Position numbers and translations under genes: made by a program | In this document: piece after piece, positions 54,674 to 63,776 of the stretch | How positions within the stretch are numbered: the first letter of the stretch is position 1 | Layout: each line of letters starts with the position of its first letter | The notes under the pieces: model-generated | Told to the model about the DNA's origin: nothing | Database searches by the model: none | The model's input: the letters and a program-made list of their open reading frames with translations, nothing else | Origin: an uncultured Bacteroidales bacterium | Lineage (GTDB): Bacteria > Bacteroidota > Bacteroidia > Bacteroidales > FEN-979 | Reading direction: 5' to 3' | NCBI GenBank assembly: GCA_903837605.1 | Contig: CAILVF010000031.1 | Coordinates: 18,789 to 82,788 of the forward strand | DNA length: 64,000 nt

Positions 54674-54701
54674 TAATTTTGCTTCCGCGAAAGCAAAATT
54701 A
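54674..54701. promoter_or_regulatory. Symmetrical divergent promoter in a 10-bp inverted repeat
   Basis: AATTTTGCTT (54675-54684) and AAGCAAAATT (54691-54700) form a perfect inverted repeat with a 6-base centre. Each arm carries TAATTTTG, a full -7 box: at 54674-54681 facing manA, and on the minus strand (complement of 54694-54701) facing the kinase gene. One protein binding the palindrome could control both directions. Confidence 0.6.
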
Positions 54702-54742
54702 CAAATTATAACGAAGTCATCCGTCGTCATAACATTATTATC

Positions 54743-55723
54743 ATGAATACCTTGTACCCCTTAAAATTCAAGCCATTGTTCCGGGAGAAGATATGGGGCG
54801 GGCAAAAGATGAAATCTTCACTGGGGCTGAATATTGCTCCCCACACTGATACAGGGGAAGCCTGGATGCTTTCGGGCGTGCCCGGGTCCCAGACTAAGGT
54901 GGCGAATGGATTTTTGAAGGGCAATGAGCTGAACGAGCTTCTTGAAATATACATGGATGAGCTTGTTGGAGAAAAGAACTTTGCAAAACATAAAGAAGAG
55001 TTTCCCATCCTGGTCAAATTCATCGATGCCAACGACTGGCTCTCGGTGCAGGTTCATCCTGACGATGCCCTGGCGTCTAAACGCAAACTGGGAGGCGGCA
55101 AGACCGAAATGTGGTATGTACTGGATGCCGTTCCTGGAGCCCAGCTGATCTCAGGTTTTAACAGGAAGATCAGCAGGGATTTTTATACCAGGAATGTAAA
55201 GGAAAAAACCCTTGGCAACATCCTGAATTTTGAAACGGTTGGGAAAGGAGATGTTTTTTACATTCCGGCCGGGAGGGTCCATGCGCTTGGCCCCGGCATC
55301 CTTCTTGCCGAGATCCAGCAGACATCCGACACCACTTACCGGATTTATGACTGGGACCGCGTCGACAAGGAAGGCAAAGCAAGGGAAATGCATACTGAAC
55401 TTGCACTTGATGCGATTGATTTTACTGTGCCCCAATCGTACCGCACAGGGTATGCAGCATCGGAGAACCATACCGTCAGCCTGGTTCAATGCCCATACTT
55501 CATGACAAACCTGCTTGATTTCAACCTTCCCATCGTCAAGGATTATTCCGAAATCGACTCCTATGTCATCTTTATTTGCCTTGACGGTGATGCTGAAATC
55601 GCCTCTGTATCGGGAAAAGAAAGTATAACTAAAGGGGAAGTCCTGCTGATCCCGGCATTCCTTGACAAGATCGCACTTTTCCCTCGCCCTTCCTGCAAGA
55701 TACTGGAAGTGTACAATGTATAA
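54743..55723 (+). CDS. manA: Class I mannose-6-phosphate isomerase
   Basis: Interconverts fructose-6-phosphate and mannose-6-phosphate for mannose use and GDP-mannose supply. It has 326 residues, the size of the short Firmicutes/Bacteroidota type. The cupin zinc ligands are visible: WLSVQVHPDD (about 92-101, His) and KTEMWYVLDA (Glu), and the second metal-binding region at PAGRVHALGPG near 175-185. It is divergent from the kinase gene, sharing the palindromic promoter. A weak functional link exists to the GH38 alpha-mannosidase far upstream, which would release mannose. Confidence 0.94.
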   Translation: MNTLYPLKFKPLFREKIWGGQKMKSSLGLNIAPHTDTGEAWMLSGVPGSQTKVANGFLKGNELNELLEIYMDELVGEKNFAKHKEEFPILVKFIDANDWLSVQVHPDDALASKRKLGGGKTEMWYVLDAVPGAQLISGFNRKISRDFYTRNVKEKTLGNILNFETVGKGDVFYIPAGRVHALGPGILLAEIQQTSDTTYRIYDWDRVDKEGKAREMHTELALDAIDFTVPQSYRTGYAASENHTVSLVQCPYFMTNLLDFNLPIVKDYSEIDSYVIFICLDGDAEIASVSGKESITKGEVLLIPAFLDKIALFPRPSCKILEVYNV

Positions 55724-55731
55724 AAAAAATG

Positions 55732-55739
55732 TACTTTTG
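55732..55739 (+). promoter_or_regulatory. Promoter -7 box of the third TlpA gene
   Basis: TACTTTTG matches TAnnTTTG and ends 28 bases before the ATG at 55768. It is only 9 bases after the manA stop. Confidence 0.55.
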
Positions 55740-55767
55740 CACCTGTTAATTTAATCACACTACATAC

Positions 55768-56295
55768 ATGAAAAAAGCAAGCCTGCTCTTTATCTTTCTC
55801 TCAGTTCTGGTAATAACCTTCGCACAGAGTGATGACGCTTCAGCCAAACGCAAAACCATCCCACAGGTCAATATCAAGGATGTTTACGGGAATGTTTTCA
55901 ATACTGCTAACATTGAGAATGGAGGCAAACCGGTCATCATCGATTTCTGGGCAACCTGGTGCACTCCATGCAAACGTGAACTGGATGCAATTAACGATGT
56001 TTTTGATGATTGGGTGAAGGAGACCGGGGTAAAACTGTATGCAATTTCTGTTGATGATCCGAGATCATCTTCCCTTGTGAAACCATACGTTGACGGTAAA
56101 GGATGGTCATACACAATCCTTCTCGACCAGAATTCCGATCTTAAACGCGCCATGGGCGTTGGCCCGATCCCGATGACCTTTGTCCTGAACGGGAAAGGAG
56201 AAATCGTTTGGAGCCATACCACCTTTGCCCAGGGTAATGAAAACGATATCATCGAGGTTATCAGGAAAATTGTAAAAGGAGAAGCAATCAAATAA
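55768..56295 (+). CDS. TlpA-family thioredoxin-like exported protein
   Basis: A 175-residue exported protein with signal peptide to about residue 20 (VITFAQ) and a single thioredoxin fold. The active site WATWCTPC has its cysteines at 65 and 68, followed by KRELDAIN; GVGPIPMTFVLNGKGEIVW near 132-150 carries the cis-proline loop. It lacks the DUF4369 part of the two proteins near 15-17 kb. It begins a likely operon with a DUF6029 barrel and an Omp28-like lipoprotein with CxxC. Confidence 0.88.
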   Translation: MKKASLLFIFLSVLVITFAQSDDASAKRKTIPQVNIKDVYGNVFNTANIENGGKPVIIDFWATWCTPCKRELDAINDVFDDWVKETGVKLYAISVDDPRSSSLVKPYVDGKGWSYTILLDQNSDLKRAMGVGPIPMTFVLNGKGEIVWSHTTFAQGNENDIIEVIRKIVKGEAIK

Positions 56296-56321
56296 TCAGG
56301 TATTATTAAAAACCTATAACA

Positions 56322-58028
56322 TTGAAAAAAATTATACTGCTTTGTATTGGGATGGCAGCTGTTGGATTATTCCCCGCTCGTTTACCTGCCCAGGATTTCC
56401 TGAAGAATGCCCAGATCACCGGGTCTTTCCAGGCTGATGCCGCACTGTACCAGACTGATGCCGCAATGGGGATCAACAGCCAGTCGCTGAACGGACAACC
56501 CATCAGGATGAACGGCTTTACCGAAGTGAATTATGAATACAAGAATTTTTATGCCGGGATGAGGTTTGAGGCTTACCTGCCTCCCCTTTTAGGATACGAC
56601 GCACAATACCAGGGAGCCGGCGTGCCATACTGGTATGTCAAATACAAGAACGACCTTCTTGAGATCACGGCGGGTAACTTTTATGAACAATTTGCACAGG
56701 GCATGACTTTCAGGACATACCAGGACTGGACTCTTGGTTATGACAATTCCATGCGGGGGCTCAGGGTAAAATTCATGCCGTCGAAAGGGATCACAATTAC
56801 CGGAGTCTATGGATTCCAAAGAACTTTCTGGATCCCGTATCAGAATAATAACCGGGGCATTGTCAAAGGGCTTGACGCAGATTTTAATCTCAATGATATC
56901 TTCAATGCCCTTGCGAACGCAAAGCTGAAGATCACCCTCGGGGGAAGTTTCGTAAGTGACTACCAGGCCGGTAAAACGATGATCTATCCCGTTGGTGACA
57001 AGGTCTATACTTTTAATCTTCCCGAAAATGTAGCTTGTTACGGAGGAAGGCTTAACCTGAACTATGCTGGTGTGAATTTTTACTCCGAATATGCCCATAA
57101 GATCAACGACCCATCACAGATGAACGTATACATCTATAAACCGGGTAATTCAATATTGTTTGATCTTTCATATTCGAGGAAGAATTTCGGAGTGGAGATC
57201 AAATCGAAATGGATTGACAATTTCAGTTATAAATCGAACCGGAGTTATACGATCAACGGCCTCGACATCAATTATCTCCCGGCCATCAACAAGGAACATA
57301 CCTATGCCCTTGCCTCGATGTATCCTTATGCAACCCAGACTACGGGTGAAGTCGGTATTGCTGCGGGGGTAATGTATACTATTCCAAAGAATACCAAGCT
57401 CGGAGGTAAGAACGGACTCACCATAGCCGTGGATTTTTCGCAGGTTAATTCGATAAAGAAAACGCCCGTAAATGATACTACGCCCATCGGGCAATCAGGC
57501 ACACTGGGCTATGCCACGAACTTTTATTCTGTTGGCAACGAGGTTTACTGGCAGGAAACACAGGTGGAGATTAGTAAGAAATTCGGTAAAAAAGTAAAGG
57601 GAATTTTCGATTACCTATACCAGACCTATAACAAAGCCGTAGTACAGGGCCATCCTGAAGATCCCCTGATCTATTCACAGATCGGTATTGCCGATGTCAC
57701 TTACAATGTCAATAAAAAATTATCGCTTCGCTGGGAACTCCAGGGTTTGTGGACTAAACAGGATAACGGTAACTGGGCTGCAGGCCTGATGGAAATTACA
57801 ATTTCACCCAAATGGTTCTTTTCGGTCAGCGACCAGTGGAACTACGGTAACTCGGATGCAAGCAAACAACTTCATTATTATAATGTTGCTGCCGGATTTG
57901 TTTATAATACATCGAGGATCCAGCTTTCCTGGGGAAGGCAGCGTGAAGGGATCATTTGTGTAGGCGGCGTATGCCGCTACGTGCCGCAGTCCAGCGGGCT
58001 GACGCTTACCGTTACCAGCAGTTTTTAA
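56322..58028 (+). CDS. DUF6029-type outer-membrane beta-barrel protein
   Basis: A 568-residue exported protein with signal peptide (to about 24, RLPAQ) and a long series of amphipathic strands ending in Phe (LTLTVTSSF), typical of an outer-membrane barrel. The first strands (NEYKNF-like, YGMRFEAYLPPLLGY) fit the DUF6029 family, which is uncharacterised. The start is TTG at 56322, 26 bases after the TlpA stop; no ATG is available. It stands between the thioredoxin gene and the Omp28-like lipoprotein, suggesting these three work together at the outer membrane. Function unknown. Confidence 0.78.
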   Translation: MKKIILLCIGMAAVGLFPARLPAQDFLKNAQITGSFQADAALYQTDAAMGINSQSLNGQPIRMNGFTEVNYEYKNFYAGMRFEAYLPPLLGYDAQYQGAGVPYWYVKYKNDLLEITAGNFYEQFAQGMTFRTYQDWTLGYDNSMRGLRVKFMPSKGITITGVYGFQRTFWIPYQNNNRGIVKGLDADFNLNDIFNALANAKLKITLGGSFVSDYQAGKTMIYPVGDKVYTFNLPENVACYGGRLNLNYAGVNFYSEYAHKINDPSQMNVYIYKPGNSILFDLSYSRKNFGVEIKSKWIDNFSYKSNRSYTINGLDINYLPAINKEHTYALASMYPYATQTTGEVGIAAGVMYTIPKNTKLGGKNGLTIAVDFSQVNSIKKTPVNDTTPIGQSGTLGYATNFYSVGNEVYWQETQVEISKKFGKKVKGIFDYLYQTYNKAVVQGHPEDPLIYSQIGIADVTYNVNKKLSLRWELQGLWTKQDNGNWAAGLMEITISPKWFFSVSDQWNYGNSDASKQLHYYNVAAGFVYNTSRIQLSWGRQREGIICVGGVCRYVPQSSGLTLTVTSSF

Positions 58029-58051
58029 TTTTAATGATAATCAAAGGCGAT

Positions 58052-58906
58052 ATGAAACTATTCAGAATTCTGCTTCCTGTCCTGTTATTGTGCAGCTGGA
58101 TCATTACTTCCTGTGATAAACTGGATCCTCCCTATGCAGCCGTGAAGACTCAATATGATACCACCAATAAACCGTTTGTCCTGCTTGAGGAATATACCGG
58201 GCATAAATGCAATAACTGTCCGCTTGCAACTCAAAAAGCCCATAAACTGGCCGATTACTATGCTGGCAGAGTGATCGTCATGGAAGTGCATGCCACAAAC
58301 CTTGCCGATCCTGATCCGAAATACACCCTGGACCTCAGGACCCCTGAAGGTGCTCAATGGTGCACTGATTTCTCAATTGGTTATGTCCCCAGGGCCCTGG
58401 TCAACCGCACCCCGGTCGGAGGCAGTTATCCCGTGAATTCCGACCAGTGGGCAGCTGCCATTGAGCTACAGATGCTCAAGGCTGTTAAAACAGGAATTTC
58501 GGCCCGGTCAACCTATAATAACGACACAAAAGAGATCACTGCCGATGTGACTGTAAGGTTCAGGAGAAAGCTCAGCTCAAGCGCAGGCATCAACCTGTAC
58601 ATCCTGGAGGATAGTATTGTTGGACTGCAGTCCAATAAGGATACCGCTGCAGGACCTACACCTGAAATCAATCCTTATTATTTCAACGAAACCTTCAGGG
58701 CTTCCATGAACGGTACCTACGGTGAGCAACTCACAGCCAGTGTCGATACCACGATAACCTATACCTATACGAAAAAATTCACGGTCACCAATAACGATTG
58801 GGATCCCACCCAACTCTGGCTTGTTACAACCATAACGGACCCCGCGACTTCAAGCGGGGAGATTATAGGAGTAAAGAAGGTTAAGATTTCAATCCTGGGA
58901 CGATAG
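58052..58906 (+). CDS. Omp28-related lipoprotein with thioredoxin-like CxxC
   Basis: A 284-residue lipoprotein; signal LLLCSWIITSC with lipidation Cys at 21. FVLLEEYTGHKCNNCP near 42-57 has cysteines at 53 and 56 in a thioredoxin-like fold, as in the Omp28 family of Bacteroidota, and the C-terminal half is a beta-sandwich. The frame is open upstream into the barrel gene, but the start at 58052 gives a proper lipoprotein signal. It is 23 bases after the DUF6029 gene. Possibly a surface partner for the TlpA protein two genes upstream (inference). Confidence 0.85.
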   Translation: MKLFRILLPVLLLCSWIITSCDKLDPPYAAVKTQYDTTNKPFVLLEEYTGHKCNNCPLATQKAHKLADYYAGRVIVMEVHATNLADPDPKYTLDLRTPEGAQWCTDFSIGYVPRALVNRTPVGGSYPVNSDQWAAAIELQMLKAVKTGISARSTYNNDTKEITADVTVRFRRKLSSSAGINLYILEDSIVGLQSNKDTAAGPTPEINPYYFNETFRASMNGTYGEQLTASVDTTITYTYTKKFTVTNNDWDPTQLWLVTTITDPATSSGEIIGVKKVKISILGR

Positions 58907-58930
58907 GGAGTCTGATCCTTGCAGTGACTC

Positions 58931-61276
58931 CTACCTGCCCAGGATCACTTTTTTTATCTCAGTGCTGCTTTCGGTCTGAATCCTGCAGAAATACATCCCG
59001 GGTGCCAGGTATGCTGCGTCAACACTTATAAACTGCCTTCCGGCCTCCAGGCCCGGGTGATTCATGATGAGCACCCTGTTCCCGTAAGTATCGAAAAGGC
59101 TGACGATGACATTTCCTTGTTTTTCTTCATCAACAGCTACGGTGAACTTTGAACTAAAGGGATTCGGATAAACCGAGATGGATCCTTCAGACGCTTTTTC
59201 ACCAGTCCCAACAGGAGCAATGAACTGAATGCTGTCGATCAGTGGCTTGCGATTTTGCCTGGTAATTACCAGGCGAGCATAGCAAGGTGAGGGAACGGCA
59301 GGAAAATTCAGAATTGCAATCCCTGTTGAATCAACACTCTTCACATCGAGAATGGTGCTGTCGTTGAGGGAGAGGGACACATACGACAAGGGCTCGGTTG
59401 TTATGCTCAGGCTTGTCATACTAACCGGCAAGGTATGCCCGAATCCGGCCTGCAGGGCGGGCGGGATCGAATAATAGATGCTCAGTGAGGGATCCCCCAT
59501 CAGGCAGTATGTTTGCCAGTAGTAAAGCTTCATGCCTGAATTGGATTCTTCCACTGCCAGGCATCCGCCCTGTACCATCTGTCCCATGGTCACAAAATAC
59601 TCCGGCAGGGATTCGCCATGGTCATGGAAAGTCCGGTCATATGCACCAATATGATCAGCCTCATATGGAGGATGGGTTGAAATGGGAGTCTTATATCCGC
59701 AAGCCCACCAGTAATCTTCATCCCAGTAGGAATAATCGGAGCAGCCGATATAACCCAAAGCTCCCTTATTGGCTGCCCGGGTTATTTCCTTGGAGAAACA
59801 GTTCACACTGAAATTAGCCGCTTTACAGCAGTTCCCGATCATCAGGGGGTATTTATGGGCGTTCTGCAACGATGCAATGTTAGCGATCTGCAAAGAAGGG
59901 TCAGCCCATCCCGATTCGCTTCCATGGGCTGTATAGTTTGCAAATCCAACCCCGTTTGAAATATTCTGGCGTATATTCAAGGCATAATTTGCACTAATGG
60001 GTTCGGGCTGAAGGTAGGTGTGGGATAAGATATTGTGGGCCGTGTTAAAGTAATTTTCCGTTCCATAATTGATCTGCCCGTTCCCATACAATGGACCGTT
60101 AGTCGCATCAGCACCCGCCACCATCACCGCCTCCCCAAGGAAATCATCGGAAGGCATGGTGTATTGCTCATATTCGAGAGTCTTGTCTATATAAGCATTC
60201 AGCTGTTCGGTGTTCTGGGCCGCAAACCTCCCGTAGGTTACCTCGGGAATATGATCCCCCGTATACTCGCAGTAGTAAAGATCGGAAGGATGCCCTCCGG
60301 TATTCCATGCAGGGATCTGGGCCACATCACCCGCAATCAAAACAAAGCTTGGGGGATTGTATCCTGAAGGCGGGTTGTTATAGAGACCCTGGAGGTAGGC
60401 TTTGATGGAAGCAGCGGTGATTCCCAATGCCGGATTGTCGGTGTACGCCGTAATGACCCTGAACCCTTTACGTGTTTTCCATGCGATAAACCGTTTTAAC
60501 GCCTCTTTAAAGGATGAATGGGCTACGATCACATAGGTGGCAGGGGAGGAAGTGCTCAGTGACGCTGCCGATTTTGTGTAATTCGGTATCCTGCTGTATA
60601 AAGCCTGGTAATAAGGTGAGTTGTATTTATCAAGAAGTTCCCTGCTGGCCTGGAGGTCAGGATGGGTGAAGATTATCCTGGCTTCAATATTGTCATATAC
60701 CCTGATCATGCCGGTGACCGGGTTGTACTGAACAGGAGAAATGTCAAGCCTTGCAAGAACAACGGCCCTCATGATGCCTGTATAGGAGACATTCACAAGG
60801 GGAGAGTGAGTAAATTTATTTTGCCTGTATGCTGACTGGCTGATTATAAATGGGAGCTGCCCGGGATCGGTGATGTTTTTCGAAACCGGAGCCTGGGCAG
60901 GGATAAGCCGCGACATGATGCCTTGATCTTTGAGACTGAGTTCCGTATAATGTGAAGAAATGATCTGTATCTCAAAGCCCGCCCCGACAGGAACCTGGAT
61001 CAGTTTATGATAAACAGGAAGTTCAGGTTCTCCGGGAATGTTACTAAATCCTAAACCTTCCGCAAAAAGTCCTGTAAACGGCCCGAGCCTGGTTTGTATC
61101 TCTTTGAAATCGAGTTTGCCCAAAAACATCCTGACATCCAGGGACTGAAAGGGCGAGGAGGTATAAATAACAGTATTTTCAAGGGGTTTGATGCTTATGC
61201 TGCCGGCAGGAAGCGCCGGGGGGAACAGGATAAAACCAATACAGAAAATGAGCAAGGCGAAATGTTTGAGCGACAT
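58931..61276 (-). CDS. C25 (gingipain-like) peptidase with T9SS sorting domain
   Basis: A 781-residue exported cysteine peptidase. Signal peptide to about 24; propeptide at 25-230; C25 domain with catalytic His in NYTAHGSESGWADP (about 450) and Cys in IGNCCKAANF (about 485; two adjacent Cys). The C-terminal 75 residues, from VYPNPFSSKF to KKVILGR, are a type A T9SS sorting domain, so the protein should pass through SprA and be attached to the surface. The domain GLFAEGLGFSNIPGEPELP is typical of C25 propeptides. It is convergent with the Omp28-like gene. Substrate unknown; Arg/Lys preference cannot be told. Confidence 0.9.
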   Translation of the reverse strand: MSLKHFALLIFCIGFILFPPALPAGSISIKPLENTVIYTSSPFQSLDVRMFLGKLDFKEIQTRLGPFTGLFAEGLGFSNIPGEPELPVYHKLIQVPVGAGFEIQIISSHYTELSLKDQGIMSRLIPAQAPVSKNITDPGQLPFIISQSAYRQNKFTHSPLVNVSYTGIMRAVVLARLDISPVQYNPVTGMIRVYDNIEARIIFTHPDLQASRELLDKYNSPYYQALYSRIPNYTKSAASLSTSSPATYVIVAHSSFKEALKRFIAWKTRKGFRVITAYTDNPALGITAASIKAYLQGLYNNPPSGYNPPSFVLIAGDVAQIPAWNTGGHPSDLYYCEYTGDHIPEVTYGRFAAQNTEQLNAYIDKTLEYEQYTMPSDDFLGEAVMVAGADATNGPLYGNGQINYGTENYFNTAHNILSHTYLQPEPISANYALNIRQNISNGVGFANYTAHGSESGWADPSLQIANIASLQNAHKYPLMIGNCCKAANFSVNCFSKEITRAANKGALGYIGCSDYSYWDEDYWWACGYKTPISTHPPYEADHIGAYDRTFHDHGESLPEYFVTMGQMVQGGCLAVEESNSGMKLYYWQTYCLMGDPSLSIYYSIPPALQAGFGHTLPVSMTSLSITTEPLSYVSLSLNDSTILDVKSVDSTGIAILNFPAVPSPCYARLVITRQNRKPLIDSIQFIAPVGTGEKASEGSISVYPNPFSSKFTVAVDEEKQGNVIVSLFDTYGNRVLIMNHPGLEAGRQFISVDAAYLAPGMYFCRIQTESSTEIKKVILGR

Positions 61277-61310
61277 ATTGCTTTTCTTAGGAGTGAGCAG
61301 GCAATACAGC

Positions 61311-62546
61311 CTATTCGGCCCGCATCATGCTTACATCGATTTTACGGATGGTATAGATCTGGTACCATCCGACGATAAAACCAATGGACATTACAATCAT
61401 AAAAATAATCAGAAAATCAACAGGGATCATATGTACCGGGTAGTTGTTCACAACAAATGTACTGTTGGCATCACCCAGCCTTATCAGGCCGAAACGCATC
61501 TGCGCCCAGCATATAGCTGCACCAAGAGAAAGCCCCGCCACGGCTCCGCAAAACGAAATCAGCAGGCCTTCGAGCATGAAGATCCGCTGAACCAGGGTTT
61601 TGCTTGCTCCCAGGCTTTGCAGCACCGCGATGTCCTTTTTCTTTTCCAGGATCAGCATGGAGATCGAGGCGATCACGTTGAAAGTGGCGATCAGCAGGAT
61701 GAAAGCCAGTATCATCACGATGGCCCATTTCTCGGTGCGGAAGATCTTGTATATAAGCTCCTGTTGTTCATACCTGTTTTTTATCCTGAATTTCTCCCCT
61801 GCAACTTCCTTCAGGGTTTGCTGGACAAGAGCCGGGTCGGCTGTCTTATCCAAACCGATTTCCAGTGATGTAAGCTCTTCATTGTATCCCAGGATCTGCC
61901 TTAAAAAGCGTATGGGCAGAAGAACATATTTCACGTCAAAGTCGGTTTGTATCGAGAATGTACCTGAAGGGAAGATCGATGCGGTATTGAATGCATTGTC
62001 GAATACGTTGGAAAAATTGGCGTCACGCCTGGCAACATAAACAGTGATGGGGTTTGTATAATCATTAAGGTTTGCACCAAGGTAATCGGCAATGCCGTAG
62101 CCAAGCACGGCATAATTCATATCACCTTCTTCCAGGATAAAACGACCAGCCGCCATCATGGTGTCAATCCCGCACATTTTCTCATAATCCCTGCTGACCC
62201 CCTTTAGCGTAACAATGGATTGCTTGTCGCGGTATTTCATCAGGGCATTCTCTTCAATGACCTCTGTTATGTATTTTACTCCCCGTATCTGTTTAAGACT
62301 GCGGATATCAATTTCGTTTGTCCTGAAGGTTTTGCCCTTTTTCAAGGTGATGGCCATATCGGGATTGAATGAATTGAACAGGGATTCCGACAAGCGTGCA
62401 AAACCGTTAAATACCGACAGCACGATCACCAGGGCGGCCGTGACTATCATTACGCCGGCGGCGGAGATCAGGGAAATAATGTTAATGATGTTGTGCGACT
62501 TCCTTGAGAAGAGATACCGGCGCGCTATGTATAAAGGGAAGTTCAA
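61311..62546 (-). CDS. FtsX/LolC-type ABC transporter permease
   Basis: A 411-residue inner-membrane protein with one helix at 20-45, a large periplasmic MacB-like domain (about 50-265) and three helices at the end. RRYLFSRKSHNIINIISLISAAGV is the N-terminal segment of the LolC/LolE group, which extracts lipoproteins with an ATPase subunit (LolD); no ATPase gene is nearby. In Bacteroidota this permease is often found by rbfA, as here. It could instead be another MacB-type exporter; function by family only. Confidence 0.82.
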   Translation of the reverse strand: MNFPLYIARRYLFSRKSHNIINIISLISAAGVMIVTAALVIVLSVFNGFARLSESLFNSFNPDMAITLKKGKTFRTNEIDIRSLKQIRGVKYITEVIEENALMKYRDKQSIVTLKGVSRDYEKMCGIDTMMAAGRFILEEGDMNYAVLGYGIADYLGANLNDYTNPITVYVARRDANFSNVFDNAFNTASIFPSGTFSIQTDFDVKYVLLPIRFLRQILGYNEELTSLEIGLDKTADPALVQQTLKEVAGEKFRIKNRYEQQELIYKIFRTEKWAIVMILAFILLIATFNVIASISMLILEKKKDIAVLQSLGASKTLVQRIFMLEGLLISFCGAVAGLSLGAAICWAQMRFGLIRLGDANSTFVVNNYPVHMIPVDFLIIFMIVMSIGFIVGWYQIYTIRKIDVSMMRAE

Positions 62547-62590
62547 GACGGATGTACGATTTACGATTTACGATTTCATTTCGCTGCCTG

Positions 62591-63406
62591 TTATTTCCAG
62601 GCCTTTACCAGCAATCCTGTTCCGCTTTTATGTTTTGTGTACAGATCGAAATAGTTGAACACCAATGTTAATGGGAAAGTGACAAGATAGTAGAAAGGGA
62701 GGAAAACGAAGAGCAGCTTGCTGGCATTCAGCATCCGGATAGGGTATTTCATTGAAAGCTTCCATCCCAGCTGGCCAGGTCTTCCGTAAGTGTAACTTGC
62801 CTCGCTGCGGCTGAAGCCGGCTTTACTGAGTTTCTCACGGATATCGCCTATATTATACCCGTCACGAACATGCTCATCAATAAAAGATTCCCCGTGGTCG
62901 TGGTCGTGAACATCCGATCCGCCCTGGTCTGACGGGGTCGAGATCAGCAGTATACCGTCTTTAGCAAGGGAATCGTAGAAGTTTGAGAAAACTTTCTCAT
63001 CTTCGGCTATATGCTCCATGACATCCACCGAAAGGATAAGGTCAAAATAAGCTTGTTTTGTGAAGGTGGTAAGGTCGGCTTTCTCGAAAAGGACGTTTTT
63101 CCCGTGAATGCTGTTAAAAAAGGCATTGCAGTCGGCGATTTGTTCATCTTTTACATCGACGGCAAGGATGCTGGTGTCAGGACTGAGTCCGCTCATGAAG
63201 TAGGTATACTGTCCGAACCCGGATCCCGCGTCGAGGATGTTCATTCTTCCCTGCCCGGCTTTTTTCCGGGCCCATAGCCTGAGTTCCTTTCTCACATGCC
63301 ACGAGCGCAGCAGAAGGATGTCCAGAAGCTTATAAAACAGCCGTCGAAGAAAGGGGGTTTTATTGAATACCTTGCCCAGGGAACGTTTTATGGGGTCGTA
63401 CTGCAT
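62591..63406 (-). CDS. Class I SAM-dependent methyltransferase, membrane-associated
   Basis: A 271-residue protein. The SAM motif LDAGSGFGQY is near residues 56-65, the acidic end of strand 2 at AVDVKDEQ, and DLILSVDVMEHIAED near 120-134 is motif II (Methyltransf_11/25). A hydrophobic C-terminal stretch (LLFVFLPFYYLVTFPLTLVF) suggests it binds the membrane, so a lipid or quinone-like substrate is possible. It lies 7 bases after rbfA, and probably shares its transcript along with the permease. Confidence 0.82.
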   Translation of the reverse strand: MQYDPIKRSLGKVFNKTPFLRRLFYKLLDILLLRSWHVRKELRLWARKKAGQGRMNILDAGSGFGQYTYFMSGLSPDTSILAVDVKDEQIADCNAFFNSIHGKNVLFEKADLTTFTKQAYFDLILSVDVMEHIAEDEKVFSNFYDSLAKDGILLISTPSDQGGSDVHDHDHGESFIDEHVRDGYNIGDIREKLSKAGFSRSEASYTYGRPGQLGWKLSMKYPIRMLNASKLLFVFLPFYYLVTFPLTLVFNYFDLYTKHKSGTGLLVKAWK

Positions 63407-63413
63407 GAAGGAA

Positions 63414-63752
63414 TCAGGTTTTCAGGAGGCTGTCAATATTCTCAATATAATCGAGGGAATCGTCTTCAAAAAACTGGAGTTCAGGTATCACCCTCAACTG
63501 GTTATGCAGTCCCTTGCCCAGGTGAAACCTGAGATCCCTTCCGTGATGCCTTATAAGGGCCAGAAGAGCTGCTTTATCCTTGGTACCGAAAAGGCTCAGG
63601 TATATTTTAGCCTGTGAAAGATCCTTTGTAACCGTGACCTTCGTAACCGTTATCATGGCACCGCTGAACAGGCTGCGGCCTTCACGCAGAAAGGCATTGC
63701 CTAGCTCTTTCTGGATCATACGGTTGATTTTCTGCTGTCGCATGCTTTCCAT
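63414..63752 (-). CDS. rbfA: 30S ribosome-binding factor A
   Basis: A 112-residue cold-shock-related factor for 16S rRNA and 30S maturation. The KH-type fold segments QQKINRMIQKELGNAF near 6-21, VTKVTVTKDLSQAKIYLSLFG near 36-56 and GLHNQLRVIPELQFFEDDS near 80-98 are family typical. I keep the ATG at 63752 because MES(M/T)RQ is a common start in this phylum; it lies only 4 bases after the promoter -7 box, which would leave an almost leaderless mRNA. An ATG at 63743 is an alternative. Confidence 0.94.
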   Translation of the reverse strand: MESMRQQKINRMIQKELGNAFLREGRSLFSGAMITVTKVTVTKDLSQAKIYLSLFGTKDKAALLALIRHHGRDLRFHLGKGLHNQLRVIPELQFFEDDSLDYIENIDSLLKT

Positions 63753-63756
63753 AATG

Positions 63757-63764
63757 CAAAGATA
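63757..63764 (-). promoter_or_regulatory. rbfA promoter -7 box
   Basis: On the minus strand TATCTTTG ends 4 bases before the rbfA ATG at 63752. As with the PHP-like gene, the predicted transcription start falls within about 3 bases of the start codon. Confidence 0.55.
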
Positions 63765-63776
63765 CGGAAATTGAGG

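Noticed and set aside
57956..58051. Longer Omp28-like start inside the DUF6029 gene
   Set aside because: The extension overlaps the barrel coding sequence; the start at 58052 gives a normal lipoprotein signal.
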